Assembly: GCF_019704135.1 (NCBI RefSeq) | Contig: NZ_AP024355.1 | Span: forward strand, 1,178,001 to 1,242,000 | From: Desulfuromonas versatilis | GTDB lineage: Bacteria; Desulfobacterota; Desulfuromonadia; Desulfuromonadales; NIT-T3 | DNA: 64,000 nucleotides | Direction: 5' to 3' | Part shown: positions 37,543 to 45,798 of the stretch, in pieces | How the letters are laid out: each line of letters opens with the position of its first letter | How positions within the stretch are numbered: position 1 is the first letter of the stretch | Translations under genes and position numbers: made by a program | The notes under the pieces: generated by a model | What the model saw: only the letters and a program-made list of their open reading frames with translations | Databases searched by the model: none | Told to the model about the DNA's origin: nothing

Positions 37543-39279
37543 TCAATAGGTTCGCGGATTATTGGTATGGCAAGCCACCGTGCAGGTTCTGCCAAAGGCA
37601 TCGTAGGAGGGCGTCGCCCCTGCGTAACGGGTGTCGAAGTTGATCAGGTGTCCGGCGTTGGCCGCCGTCGCCCCTCGCGAGGCGGGAACACCGTGGGGGT
37701 CGTGGCAGACCGAGCATGGGATATCCTTCCCTTTGACGTGGGTCTTGTGCAGGTCCGCCGCGCTGGAACTCGGGATGGTCAGCGGATCCCACAGGTATTG
37801 CTGATCGTGGCATTTGAAGCACAGGGGGTAATCCGGGACCGCCGCCGGGTAGGCGTCCTGGTTGGCCAGCAGGAGAAAATGCGGTTCGTTCGAACCGTGC
37901 GGCGAGTGGCAGTCCACACAGTAGACCCTGATCGTGCCGACCTGGTACGAGGAGAGCAGGCTCGCGCCGTTTCCAATGCGATCCTCCGTCACCGGGTGGT
38001 ATGAGGGGTTGCCGATGTAAAAACGCTGGCTCTGGTCGAAGCTCTCGAACTGGCGCACCGGCCGGCCTGCAAAACCGATGAACTGGTCCGCCGAAGGGCC
38101 GGCGTGGCATTTGAAGCAGATCTCGTATTCGGCGCTGGCCTCGCTTACCGGCTGGGTCCCGGTTTTATCCACCCCCCTGACACCCCGCAGGGCCCCGCTG
38201 ACTTGGGGTGCGGTAGTGGCGGGCGGCAGCGAAGGTGTGCTCGAGCCGAGGGGGGACCCCTGCCAGCCGGCCTGGTGGGGATTGTGGCAGTCGACGCACT
38301 CCACGTGCTTTTCGGCGGCCGCCACCGGTACGTCCTCCATACCGGTAGTTGGGTTGGCCCGGTGCACCCCCAGGTAGTTCTCCACCGGATGGTGATAGGC
38401 CGTCGCCGAAAACTGGCTGGCCACGTCGGAAAAGGGAAAACCCTGATGACAGGCCGTGAGGCAGTTCGCCTCCTCTTCGGCGGCTTCCAGCAGGTAGGGG
38501 CTGCCAGCGGCGCTGTGGGGACGGTGGCAGTTCCGGCACCCCCTCTGAGCGACCTCGGCGCCGACCCCGGGGAACCGGCTGCCCCCCGTTCGGTGGACCG
38601 AATCGGCAAGCTCCCAGCCGTACTTTTTATGGCAGGTGGTGCACAGGGCGTCCTCCTGGCCGGAGGAGTCAAGCACCAGGAAGTTGCCGTACTGATTATT
38701 GTGGGGGTCGTGGCAGGCAGTGCACTCGAGATAATCCGCCTCGGCCTGCTTCATGGCCTCGGGCAGGGTGCTCGGGTCATTCAGCTCGGGGTTCATGCCG
38801 GGCAGAAAGGCGATGGAAATCGGGTGATCGTCCGACAGATCAGTCCCCAGGCTCGCGTTGCGTGCTGGATCGGAGTGCTGGGGGATGGCGGGCAGTGCCG
38901 GATCCAGATTCACCCCCCCGGCCAGCAGCCCCAGGGCGATGGTGCCGTCGTGGCAGCTGAGACAGACCCGCGATGCGCCCTGGGGCTGCTGGGTGCCCGC
39001 CTTGAGTGTGGGTGACGAGTAGGGGATATAGATGGTCAGCACGTCGGCATCCCGGCTCCAGAGCGGCGCAATCGCTTGGGCGTGATGGGGAGTGTGGCAG
39101 AAGATGCAGACGCGGGACTCCTCGGTTGAGTGAATATCATGCTCGCCCCCGCCGCCAGAAATGGCTAGGTTGTGCGGCGTGGCAAGCAGGCTGCGGCTCG
39201 GCGGGCTGCTCTGGGCGAAAGCAGCTGTGCTCCCGGCAAAGACTGCAAGGCCGGCCACGATGAGTGCTGAACGTCTCAT
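37543..39279 (-). CDS. Secreted 12-haem c-type cytochrome (578 aa)
   Basis: Signal peptide at the N-terminus (VFAGSTAAFA). It has ten CxxCH motifs plus two Cx3CH (CLTACH and the near-terminal CTVACH). The first ~110 residues (VCIFCHTPHHAQA, APLWS, YSSPTLKAG, SRVCLSCHDGT) closely follow the plan of the tetrahaem cytochrome at 51980-52744, so it looks like a tetrahaem-type head extended by more haem units. Its ATG overlaps the stop of the NHL lipoprotein gene by 4 bp. It may be the extracellular terminal cytochrome of the conduit, but localisation is not shown. Confidence 0.92.
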   Translation of the reverse strand: MRRSALIVAGLAVFAGSTAAFAQSSPPSRSLLATPHNLAISGGGGEHDIHSTEESRVCIFCHTPHHAQAIAPLWSRDADVLTIYIPYSSPTLKAGTQQPQGASRVCLSCHDGTIALGLLAGGVNLDPALPAIPQHSDPARNASLGTDLSDDHPISIAFLPGMNPELNDPSTLPEAMKQAEADYLECTACHDPHNNQYGNFLVLDSSGQEDALCTTCHKKYGWELADSVHRTGGSRFPGVGAEVAQRGCRNCHRPHSAAGSPYLLEAAEEEANCLTACHQGFPFSDVASQFSATAYHHPVENYLGVHRANPTTGMEDVPVAAAEKHVECVDCHNPHQAGWQGSPLGSSTPSLPPATTAPQVSGALRGVRGVDKTGTQPVSEASAEYEICFKCHAGPSADQFIGFAGRPVRQFESFDQSQRFYIGNPSYHPVTEDRIGNGASLLSSYQVGTIRVYCVDCHSPHGSNEPHFLLLANQDAYPAAVPDYPLCFKCHDQQYLWDPLTIPSSSAADLHKTHVKGKDIPCSVCHDPHGVPASRGATAANAGHLINFDTRYAGATPSYDAFGRTCTVACHTNNPRTY

Positions 39280-40343
39280 CTCGATCCCTTTTTAGCGGTC
39301 ACCCCGTGGGGGGCGTGCTGAGGCACGTACTGAAAGATCTGGATCCGCCGATTGTAGGTGTCGGTGACGTAAATGCGGTCGTTTTGGTCGATGCAGATGC
39401 CCGAAGGCATCCAGAATTCCCCGTCGCGGCGGCCATGGGTGCCGAAGGTCAGCAGCAACTGCCCCTCATCGTCGAAAACCTGCACCGAACCGAGCAGCGC
39501 ATCGACCACGTAGATGTGTCCCTCGCTGTCGGCAGCCACCCCCTTGGGTTTTGCGAAATAACCCATCGAGTCTCCGCTTCTGCCGAATTGGGTCACCAAC
39601 TGTCCTTCCGGGGTCAGAACCTGCACCCGCCAGTTCAGCGAATCGGTGACAAACACCTGCCCTCGGTTATCGACGAACAGGTCGGTGGGAAAGTTGAACT
39701 CCCCCCATGCACTGCCGCGGGTGCCGATGCGGAACCGCTCGATGCCGGCCAAATCGAAGGCGACGACCTGGTGGGCGGCGGTGTCCGATACGTAGACATG
39801 CTGGTTATGCCTATTAAAGGCGATGCCGGTGGGGCGCAACAGATGCCCCTTGGTAAACTTCGCAAGCACCCCAGTGCCCGGGGAATAGCGGAAGACCATG
39901 CCCCGGGACGAATCGGTGATGTAGTAATGCCCCAGCCCGTCCCCGGTGATGGCGATGGGGGTTTTCAAGGTGCCCTCTTCCGTGCCGGTCAGAACCTCGT
40001 AACGCCCCCGGGCCGTATCCAGGTCGAGAACCCGGCTTCCGCCGGTATCCGCCACCAGCACCCGTCCGTTCCCGTCGGAATGGATGCCGTACGGGCGAAC
40101 CAGCCGGGCGGGCTCACCGCCGCTGAGCAGATCCACCACCTTGGTCCAAAGGGTGGGCTTGCGGGTGAACAGACGGTAATCGTCGATTTCACCCACCCGC
40201 ACAATCCTGGCGGGCAGCGGCGGCGGCGGCCACTGCAGGGCCGGCGCAGCTTCCTCCCCCGGCCCGGAGGCGAAGGGGGCGCAGCCGCAGAGCAGCAGGC
40301 AACTCAGAAGGTTGAGCACAATCCAGCGAGACATGTCGGTCAT
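39276..40343 (-). CDS. NHL-repeat (six-bladed beta-propeller) lipoprotein B
   Basis: 355 residues from ATG 40343 (caggagcgga upstream; ATG 40334 is an alternative). The lipoprotein signal has the box LLLCGC. About six NHL repeats follow, with the signature LxxPxGIxxDxxGxxYVxDxxxxRVQVF (e.g. PKGVAADSEGHIYVVDALLG and PSGICIDQNDRIYVTDTYNR). No haem motif. It lies between the porin and the 12-haem cytochrome and is a distant paralogue of the NHL lipoprotein upstream. The propeller may clamp or dock cytochromes on the outer membrane; this is inference. Confidence 0.9.
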   Translation of the reverse strand: MTDMSRWIVLNLLSCLLLCGCAPFASGPGEEAAPALQWPPPPLPARIVRVGEIDDYRLFTRKPTLWTKVVDLLSGGEPARLVRPYGIHSDGNGRVLVADTGGSRVLDLDTARGRYEVLTGTEEGTLKTPIAITGDGLGHYYITDSSRGMVFRYSPGTGVLAKFTKGHLLRPTGIAFNRHNQHVYVSDTAAHQVVAFDLAGIERFRIGTRGSAWGEFNFPTDLFVDNRGQVFVTDSLNWRVQVLTPEGQLVTQFGRSGDSMGYFAKPKGVAADSEGHIYVVDALLGSVQVFDDEGQLLLTFGTHGRRDGEFWMPSGICIDQNDRIYVTDTYNRRIQIFQYVPQHAPHGVTAKKGSR

Positions 40344-40363
40344 TCCGCTCCTGGGAGGCGGCT

Positions 40364-42367
40364 TCAGAAATACCGCGTCAGCTTTGTAAAAACATAATCC
40401 TCCCGGCTCGACTCCGTGTCGGTGAGCCGCCAGGTGACCTTGGCCTCGAGAAAAAGGGCGAATTTGCCGTAAGATGTCTGGTAGTCCATGCCGAGGGACA
40501 CGTTGTCCCGTTCGACGAAATCCCCACGCGAGTTGAAGTAATTGGAGGTCAGGCCGAAGCGCCCCCGGCCGTAGAATGCCCCCCGGTAGGCGGCGTTCAC
40601 GTTGATGCTGTTCTGCTTTCGCCGCGGCAGGCCGCCCTCGCCTGCGTCGCTGGGCTCGAAAATGGTGTAGGTGTCGGAAAGCCCGAAGCTCAGCAGGCCC
40701 CTGGGCATGGGCCGGGTCGCCCGGAAGAACGCGTAATAGGTGAGGTGCCGGTCGAAGGACAGTTCGAAGTCCCTGTATTCGGCGCCGGCCGAGTAGGATT
40801 GCTGCAGCCACTCCATCCCCAGGGTGATCTGCCGGGAGTCGTTGAGGCGAAACGCGTCGATATCCCCCGAAACCAGGTCCTGCCGGGTCTCCTGCCAGCT
40901 GCCGTAGAGCCGCAGCTGGTTGTCCAGCAGTCCCAGGGACGAGCCCACCCGGGTCGACTTCTCCCGATACTTGGCGTCAGACCGCTCGCGAAACCGGTAG
41001 AAAATAAGCAGGTTCGTCCCCGGCGGGATCTCGGGCAGAATGGTGATGATGGTCAGCAGGCCGCTCTGGGTGACCTGGTAATCGAAGTTTTCCTCGAAAA
41101 CAATTTCCGGAGAATCTGCGCTTCTGATCTCGATGGAATCGAGAAGGATGTTCGGGTTGCCCAGGATGATCTGTTCGAAGGGGGCCGTGACGGCATGCAC
41201 CTCCTCCTCGGGAATGTCCTCGTCGAACTCCCGGTCGATCTCTCCGTATCGTTGGGTAAACTGCAGGGTGAAGTTGTTCTGCTGGCGGAGCTTTTTTTGA
41301 TAGAAGAGGCTCAGCGAACCGAAAGCCTCGTTTTCACTGCCCCCCGAGAGGGTTTCTTCCGAGGCTTCCAGGTCCAGTTCGGTGGTCAGGCTTTTCACGA
41401 ACTGGTGGCGCAGAAACGCTCTGCCCGAGTGGGATTCCCGGTCGAGAAAGGTGCCTTCCTGGTCCAGCATGGTGTAGGCGGCGCCGGCATAAAGGGCCTT
41501 GCCCAGCTGCCAGTTCAGGGCTTCGTTCCAGGTGAAATAATCTGTTTTGCGGGGTTCGGCGTTGAGGCGCCCCTGCTCGGATCGGCCTGTCACCGACGAA
41601 CTCAGGATCCGGTTTTTCTGGCCCGACGACCAGGTCAGCGAATTGCGCAGGGAGCCGGTCCGGATATCGACCCGGTCGGTATCGGGGTCGCCGCGCAGGG
41701 AAAAGCGGCTCTGGCTGTTCTGCACATTCAGGTTGGTCTGGCTCAGCGAGCCGTAGCGGTGAGAGACGCCCAGGCTGTAGGTTTCGCTCGTCCTGTTGAA
41801 GTCCCTTTCCAGGCCGCCGGTGTCGACCTCCGTGGAGGAATAGTTGATGTGAAAGGGCAGATGGTGGTTTTTCGCCAACAGGGTGAACCCGTAGGACGTC
41901 AGGTCCTGATCGAAGCTGTCGGCGAATTCACGCTGAATGCGGTCGGTTCCCTGAGAGCTGTAAAAGTCGATGGTGATCGGCTGCCACTTGAAAAACGTCC
42001 CGTTGAGGTTGTGCCTGAAATTCTGGGCTTCGCTGTAACGGTTCCGCGAGGATCCGCCGCCCGAGGAGGTCGAAAGATGATCCTGCTCGAGCCCCCCCTC
42101 GAAGGAGAAATGACCATTCAGGATCCCCGGTTTGAACACCACGTAGTCCATATCAAGGCGATAATTTTCCTCAAAATTGTTCTTGGTCCGCGTCGACTTC
42201 GAACTGTCCTCCAATTCGAACCGCCGGTAGTTGTACAGGTAGCTGAAATTGACACTCTGCCGCAGGTTGTCCAGGAGCAGAAACGTCTTATCCTCGGCCA
42301 GCGCATCGGAGAGCGGCAGGGCCAGGAGAAGCAGAGAGATCAGTATGGTTTTTCTGTCTGGTCCCAC
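40364..42367 (-). CDS. Outer-membrane beta-barrel (porin-like) of the cytochrome conduit
   Basis: 667 residues. The signal peptide (ILISLLLLALPLSDALA) is followed by strongly alternating amphipathic strands through the whole protein and a C-terminal aromatic residue (LTRYF), the usual outer-membrane insertion signal. No haem motif and no cysteine cluster. In established porin-cytochrome complexes (Pcc, Ext, Mtr) a large barrel holds a periplasmic or lipidated multihaem cytochrome; here it lies 10 bp after a 5-haem lipoprotein gene. I assign the conduit-barrel role from size and context, not from recognised homology. Confidence 0.82.
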   Translation of the reverse strand: MGPDRKTILISLLLLALPLSDALAEDKTFLLLDNLRQSVNFSYLYNYRRFELEDSSKSTRTKNNFEENYRLDMDYVVFKPGILNGHFSFEGGLEQDHLSTSSGGGSSRNRYSEAQNFRHNLNGTFFKWQPITIDFYSSQGTDRIQREFADSFDQDLTSYGFTLLAKNHHLPFHINYSSTEVDTGGLERDFNRTSETYSLGVSHRYGSLSQTNLNVQNSQSRFSLRGDPDTDRVDIRTGSLRNSLTWSSGQKNRILSSSVTGRSEQGRLNAEPRKTDYFTWNEALNWQLGKALYAGAAYTMLDQEGTFLDRESHSGRAFLRHQFVKSLTTELDLEASEETLSGGSENEAFGSLSLFYQKKLRQQNNFTLQFTQRYGEIDREFDEDIPEEEVHAVTAPFEQIILGNPNILLDSIEIRSADSPEIVFEENFDYQVTQSGLLTIITILPEIPPGTNLLIFYRFRERSDAKYREKSTRVGSSLGLLDNQLRLYGSWQETRQDLVSGDIDAFRLNDSRQITLGMEWLQQSYSAGAEYRDFELSFDRHLTYYAFFRATRPMPRGLLSFGLSDTYTIFEPSDAGEGGLPRRKQNSINVNAAYRGAFYGRGRFGLTSNYFNSRGDFVERDNVSLGMDYQTSYGKFALFLEAKVTWRLTDTESSREDYVFTKLTRYF

Positions 42368-42377
42368 GTCAAATTCG

Positions 42378-42956
42378 CTACTTCAGGAAATATCGTGCGT
42401 TTCCGAAATGGGGGTCATGGCAGTCCACGCAGACCATCCCCTTCTCTCCCACCGCTTCGTGCATGCCCGCCGCCATGCGCCGCTCCTGGTGACAGATGGC
42501 GCAGATTTCGTCCTTGGCGGCGGTGAGCAGGGAAGGGTTGGCGGCCGAATGCGGTTTGTGGCAGGCGAGGCATTCCCCCACCGCCACCGGGCCGTGCACC
42601 TGGGTCCCCTGGATGAAATCCTTGTGACAGACAAAGCACAGCTCTCGCTGGGGGCGGATCAGGCCGTTCTGCTGGGCCTGGTCATGGCAGTCGTTGCAGG
42701 CCTTCTCCTCGTAGGGGCGGTGCTTCGAGGTCTTCTGCTGCTTGACGGTTTCCGGTGCCTCATCGGACCCGGTCCCCGGCTCCTCGGTTTTTTTCGCCTC
42801 GGCGAAATCGCGGCAGTACTCTTCTGCCGGCGGCAGCGCCGGGTAGCCGTCGAAGAGGGTCGACATGACCTTGTGCCGGCCAGCTGCGTCGCAGCCGGCA
42901 CAGCAGAGGACCAACAGGGCCGCGTACAGGACCCAGCGGAAAGTTCTTTTCGCCAT
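42378..42956 (-). CDS. Pentahaem c-type cytochrome lipoprotein
   Basis: 192 residues. Lipobox LCCAGC is followed by a ~65-residue charged linker and then five CxxCH motifs (CNDCH, CFVCH, CLACH, CAICH, CVDCH) with the pattern of NrfB/DmsE-like multihaem chains (GPVAVGECLACHKPH). A 5-haem lipoprotein next to a barrel gene recalls the Geobacter Ext conduits, where such a lipoprotein accompanies the porin. 12 bp after the NHL lipoprotein gene. Confidence 0.9.
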   Translation of the reverse strand: MAKRTFRWVLYAALLVLCCAGCDAAGRHKVMSTLFDGYPALPPAEEYCRDFAEAKKTEEPGTGSDEAPETVKQQKTSKHRPYEEKACNDCHDQAQQNGLIRPQRELCFVCHKDFIQGTQVHGPVAVGECLACHKPHSAANPSLLTAAKDEICAICHQERRMAAGMHEAVGEKGMVCVDCHDPHFGNARYFLK

Positions 42957-42968
42957 TTGGCGCCTTCC

Positions 42969-44096
42969 TTACTTTTCAGCTTCCTTTGTTTCCGGTACGT
43001 CGGAGCCGGGTTCCTCGCCCACCCGGTGGCCGAGGCCGTAGACCGAGATCTTGCTCTCCCCGTACTGGTTGGCGACCAGGATCAGGGACTCCAGTTCGAA
43101 GGACGGGTCGGCGTATTTACGGAAAAAATCGAGGTTGTCCGTGGTGACGGTGATGCCGATCGGCAGGTTGAGCGACCCCTTGGGCAGGCCCGGGTCGCCG
43201 AAGAAGGCCAGGATGCGTGACTGGGAGTTGAAAATCTGCACGTTCTGGTGGCCGTTGTCCACCACGTAAATGCGTCCCTTGTCGTCCACGGTGATCCCCT
43301 TTGGCCGGGCGAACTGCCCCACGAAATCGCCGAGCTGCCCCATGGTCATCAGGATGTGGCCGTCCCGGTCCATCTTTAGCACCTTGCCCGAGCCGAGATT
43401 GGTGACGTAGATGAAGCCGTCCTTGTCCAAGCACATGTTGGTGGCCAGTGCAATGCCGTCCTGGCCGTCGATCCTTCTGCCGATGCTGCGCAGGTAATCC
43501 CCGGTTTTGCGGTCGAGCAGTTTGATCTCGTGCTGGGAAATATCCAGAACGTAGAGGATGTCGTCATCCACCGCGACGTCGGCCGGCTTCATCGCTAGGC
43601 TCTTGCCGAAGGCCGTGACGTAGTCCCCCTGCGGATTGAACACGACGATTTCCTTTCGCGCCGCATCGGCCACATACATGAGCCCTTCCTTGTCGATAGC
43701 GACGTTAGCCGGCTTCTTCAGCTTGCCCAGGCTGTAGTTCCCCTTGAGGAAATCGAATTTTTTCTCGGCGGGATCGATGATGATCACATTGCCCGCGCCG
43801 ATATCGCAGATGTAGATCTTGCCGCCGTGCGAAAGAATTCCGTAGGGCTTGTAAAGGCCCTTGAGCTTCTCCGTGTCCTGGCCACCGAAGGCGACCAGGG
43901 AAAACTGGCTGCTTTTACCCTGGATGTCAGTTGAATCGTTGATGCTGGTCAGGTATTGGATGCGCGGCGGGTTCGGCGCCGGCGGAAAGAACACCGCTTC
44001 TGAGCCGACCTTGGGGGCCGTGCTGCACCCCTGGAGGGCAAGCAGGGTCAGAAATGCCAAAAACGTCGTCCAGCCGGTCTTGCCTGCGATACGCAT
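42969..44096 (-). CDS. NHL-repeat (six-bladed beta-propeller) lipoprotein A
   Basis: 375 residues from ATG 44096, six bases after aaggag; an ATG at 44102 is too close to the RBS. The lipobox is LALQGC. About six NHL repeats follow (PYGILSHGGKIYICDIG, PANVAIDKEGLMYVADA, PKGITVDDKGRIYVVDNG). The C-terminus is an acidic tail (GSDVPETKEAEK). It starts 2 bp beyond the stop of the 15-haem cytochrome gene. Paralogue of the second NHL lipoprotein of the block, so the system has a matched pair. Confidence 0.9.
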   Translation of the reverse strand: MRIAGKTGWTTFLAFLTLLALQGCSTAPKVGSEAVFFPPAPNPPRIQYLTSINDSTDIQGKSSQFSLVAFGGQDTEKLKGLYKPYGILSHGGKIYICDIGAGNVIIIDPAEKKFDFLKGNYSLGKLKKPANVAIDKEGLMYVADAARKEIVVFNPQGDYVTAFGKSLAMKPADVAVDDDILYVLDISQHEIKLLDRKTGDYLRSIGRRIDGQDGIALATNMCLDKDGFIYVTNLGSGKVLKMDRDGHILMTMGQLGDFVGQFARPKGITVDDKGRIYVVDNGHQNVQIFNSQSRILAFFGDPGLPKGSLNLPIGITVTTDNLDFFRKYADPSFELESLILVANQYGESKISVYGLGHRVGEEPGSDVPETKEAEK

Positions 44097-44098
44097 TT

Positions 44099-45454
44099 TC
44101 ATCTCCTTTTGAAAAGATCCTGTTGACGGTTCCAGGGGTTCTCCTGTTTTTCCCGGTTGTAGCTGAGGGGTTTGTGACAGCCCGGGGCGCAACTCCCCCC
44201 CGCGGGTGAAAGCTGGAGCCGGATCGGTATCTTCCACTCGCCGAAGGCGACCCCGTCGGTGTTGATCAGTTTGGCCGAGTCGCTGACATGCGGGGGGTGG
44301 CAGAACCTGCAGCTGCGCCCCTTCTGCCGGTCAGCCGAGTGAACCGCGTGCAGGTTCCGCTCGCCGTCGCGGAATCGAGTGGGCGGCTCCTGCTCTTCCT
44401 GGCGCAGCATCCCCTGGTCGTGGCAGCGCAGGCACAGAGCGTAGGCGGTCGCGTCATAGGGGAAATAGCTCGGCTCCGGAAAGTGATCGACCAACATGCG
44501 AAAGTGATCCGACCCGTGGGGGTTGTGGCAGGGGGCGCATTTGCCGTCCTGCAGGGGGCCATGGGCAACCTTGGCCTTGTTCAGCTCTTTTTCGATGGCT
44601 TCGAGGGCCGGTTCGCCCAGCCTGCCCCTGCTGTGGCACTCGAAGCAGAGGTCTTTTTCCCGCAGGGGCAGCAGCCCCTTTGTCTGTGAAAAGTGGGTGC
44701 TGTGGCAGTTGCCGCAGCCCTTGGCGTCGCGCGTCGGGCCGTGCTGGTGGACCGCCTCGGCAAGAATGCGCCCGATCTCCCCATGACAGCCGATACACAG
44801 TTCGGGCATGCTCTCGTTCAGCAGAAACCCGGCCTCCGAGGCATGAGGCGCGTGGCACGAGGTGCAGGGCGAATCGGTAACCGGCGGGTGAACTATCCGC
44901 GCCTCCCGCAGTTCCCGGGCAAAGTCGGCATGGCATCGCAGGCAGAGCTGACGCGGAGGCAGACGCAGGAGTCCCTCCTGTTCCGAATCGTGCGGCGAAT
45001 GGCATTGGCTGCAGGCCCCTGAGGCAAACGGGCCGTGGATGTTCCCCCCCTGCCTTGTCGTATCGGGATGACAGCCGAGGCACAGGGACGAAACATCGTC
45101 CCGGTCATTCAACAGAAAACGGTCAGCACCCCCGTGGGGCTGGTGGCAGGCAAGGCATCGTCCCTGCTTCACCGGGGCGTGCACGAACTTTTTCTCAGCA
45201 ATGAAGGGATGGCACTGGCGGCAAAGGCCGGCTCCCTCTTGGATCAGTTCGAAGGTTTTACCCCCCGGACGGGGGTGATCATTCGTCGTCTGCCGGTGGC
45301 AGGCCAGGCAGTCGCCATCGGCAGAGGGTGAGTGCGGAGCCTTGAACTCCGTCAGTTGGCTGTGGCAGGTGTCGGTGAGGCAGGATTGGGCGAAGGCTGC
45401 GGAACTGGGGAAATAAACAATTGCAACAATGAGAAACAGCTGGGACAATTTCAT
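44099..45454 (-). CDS. Secreted 15-haem c-type cytochrome with two unusual haem motifs
   Basis: 451 residues. Signal peptide LIVAIVYFPSSAAFA, then thirteen CxxCH motifs plus an N-terminal CLTDTCH (Cx4CH) and C-terminal CAPGCH (Cx3CH). The chain is a regular series of CxxCHxPH units (CLACHQPHG, CSQCHSPHD, CTSCHAPHA, CAPCHNPHG). It is first in the conduit block, 19 nt after a predicted sigma-54 start site, and a paralogue of the 9-haem protein near the block end. Probably the periplasmic partner that loads the conduit. Confidence 0.92.
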   Translation of the reverse strand: MKLSQLFLIVAIVYFPSSAAFAQSCLTDTCHSQLTEFKAPHSPSADGDCLACHRQTTNDHPRPGGKTFELIQEGAGLCRQCHPFIAEKKFVHAPVKQGRCLACHQPHGGADRFLLNDRDDVSSLCLGCHPDTTRQGGNIHGPFASGACSQCHSPHDSEQEGLLRLPPRQLCLRCHADFARELREARIVHPPVTDSPCTSCHAPHASEAGFLLNESMPELCIGCHGEIGRILAEAVHQHGPTRDAKGCGNCHSTHFSQTKGLLPLREKDLCFECHSRGRLGEPALEAIEKELNKAKVAHGPLQDGKCAPCHNPHGSDHFRMLVDHFPEPSYFPYDATAYALCLRCHDQGMLRQEEQEPPTRFRDGERNLHAVHSADRQKGRSCRFCHPPHVSDSAKLINTDGVAFGEWKIPIRLQLSPAGGSCAPGCHKPLSYNREKQENPWNRQQDLFKRR

Positions 45455-45483
45455 GCGGCCCCCCCAAAAAGCTTGTACCGTCC

Positions 45484-45499
45484 TGCATCTTTGGTCCCA
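45484..45499 (-). promoter_or_regulatory. Sigma-54 (-24/-12) promoter of the cytochrome conduit block
   Basis: Minus strand TGGGACCAAAGATGCA has GG and GC at the required 10-bp spacing and matches TGGCAC-N5-TTGCA at most positions. The predicted start near 45473 leaves a ~19-nt leader before the ATG at 45454. Confidence 0.6.
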
Positions 45500-45736
45500 T
45501 GCATTGGAAAAAGTTACACGTCCATTAAAATACGTGTCTATTTGAGTTCTGTAAACAAATTCGACATCAAAGACGAGCCTGTTATTGAAGCTTTGACAGG
45601 CCTCATTTGTAAAAATCCAAATGGCTCTGCCCCTTTCGGACGCAATTCGGGTTCACACAGGCATCCTCACCCTGTCCAGCGCGTGGATTTCCCTGCCTGC
45701 GGTGATACCTAGACCCGAAGGTCGGCTCGCTGGGCG

Positions 45737-45766
45737 AAAAAAAGCCCCCGTCGCGGGCCGGGGGCT
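45737..45766 (-). terminator. Terminator of the 10-haem cytochrome gene
   Basis: Minus-strand 8-bp stem (agcccccg / cgggggct) with an 8-nt loop, followed by seven T residues. Confidence 0.9.
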
Positions 45767-45798
45767 ATAGACACAGGAACTGGGTGTAACGTGGTCGA

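Larger units (their letters stand above)
45455..45798. other. Intergenic region between conduit block and large-cytochrome block
   Basis: 344 bp. It contains the -24/-12 promoter of the conduit block and the terminator of the 10-haem gene. No other gene-like ORF stands out. The middle part is AT-richer and could hold activator-binding sites, but no clear palindrome was seen. Confidence 0.6.
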
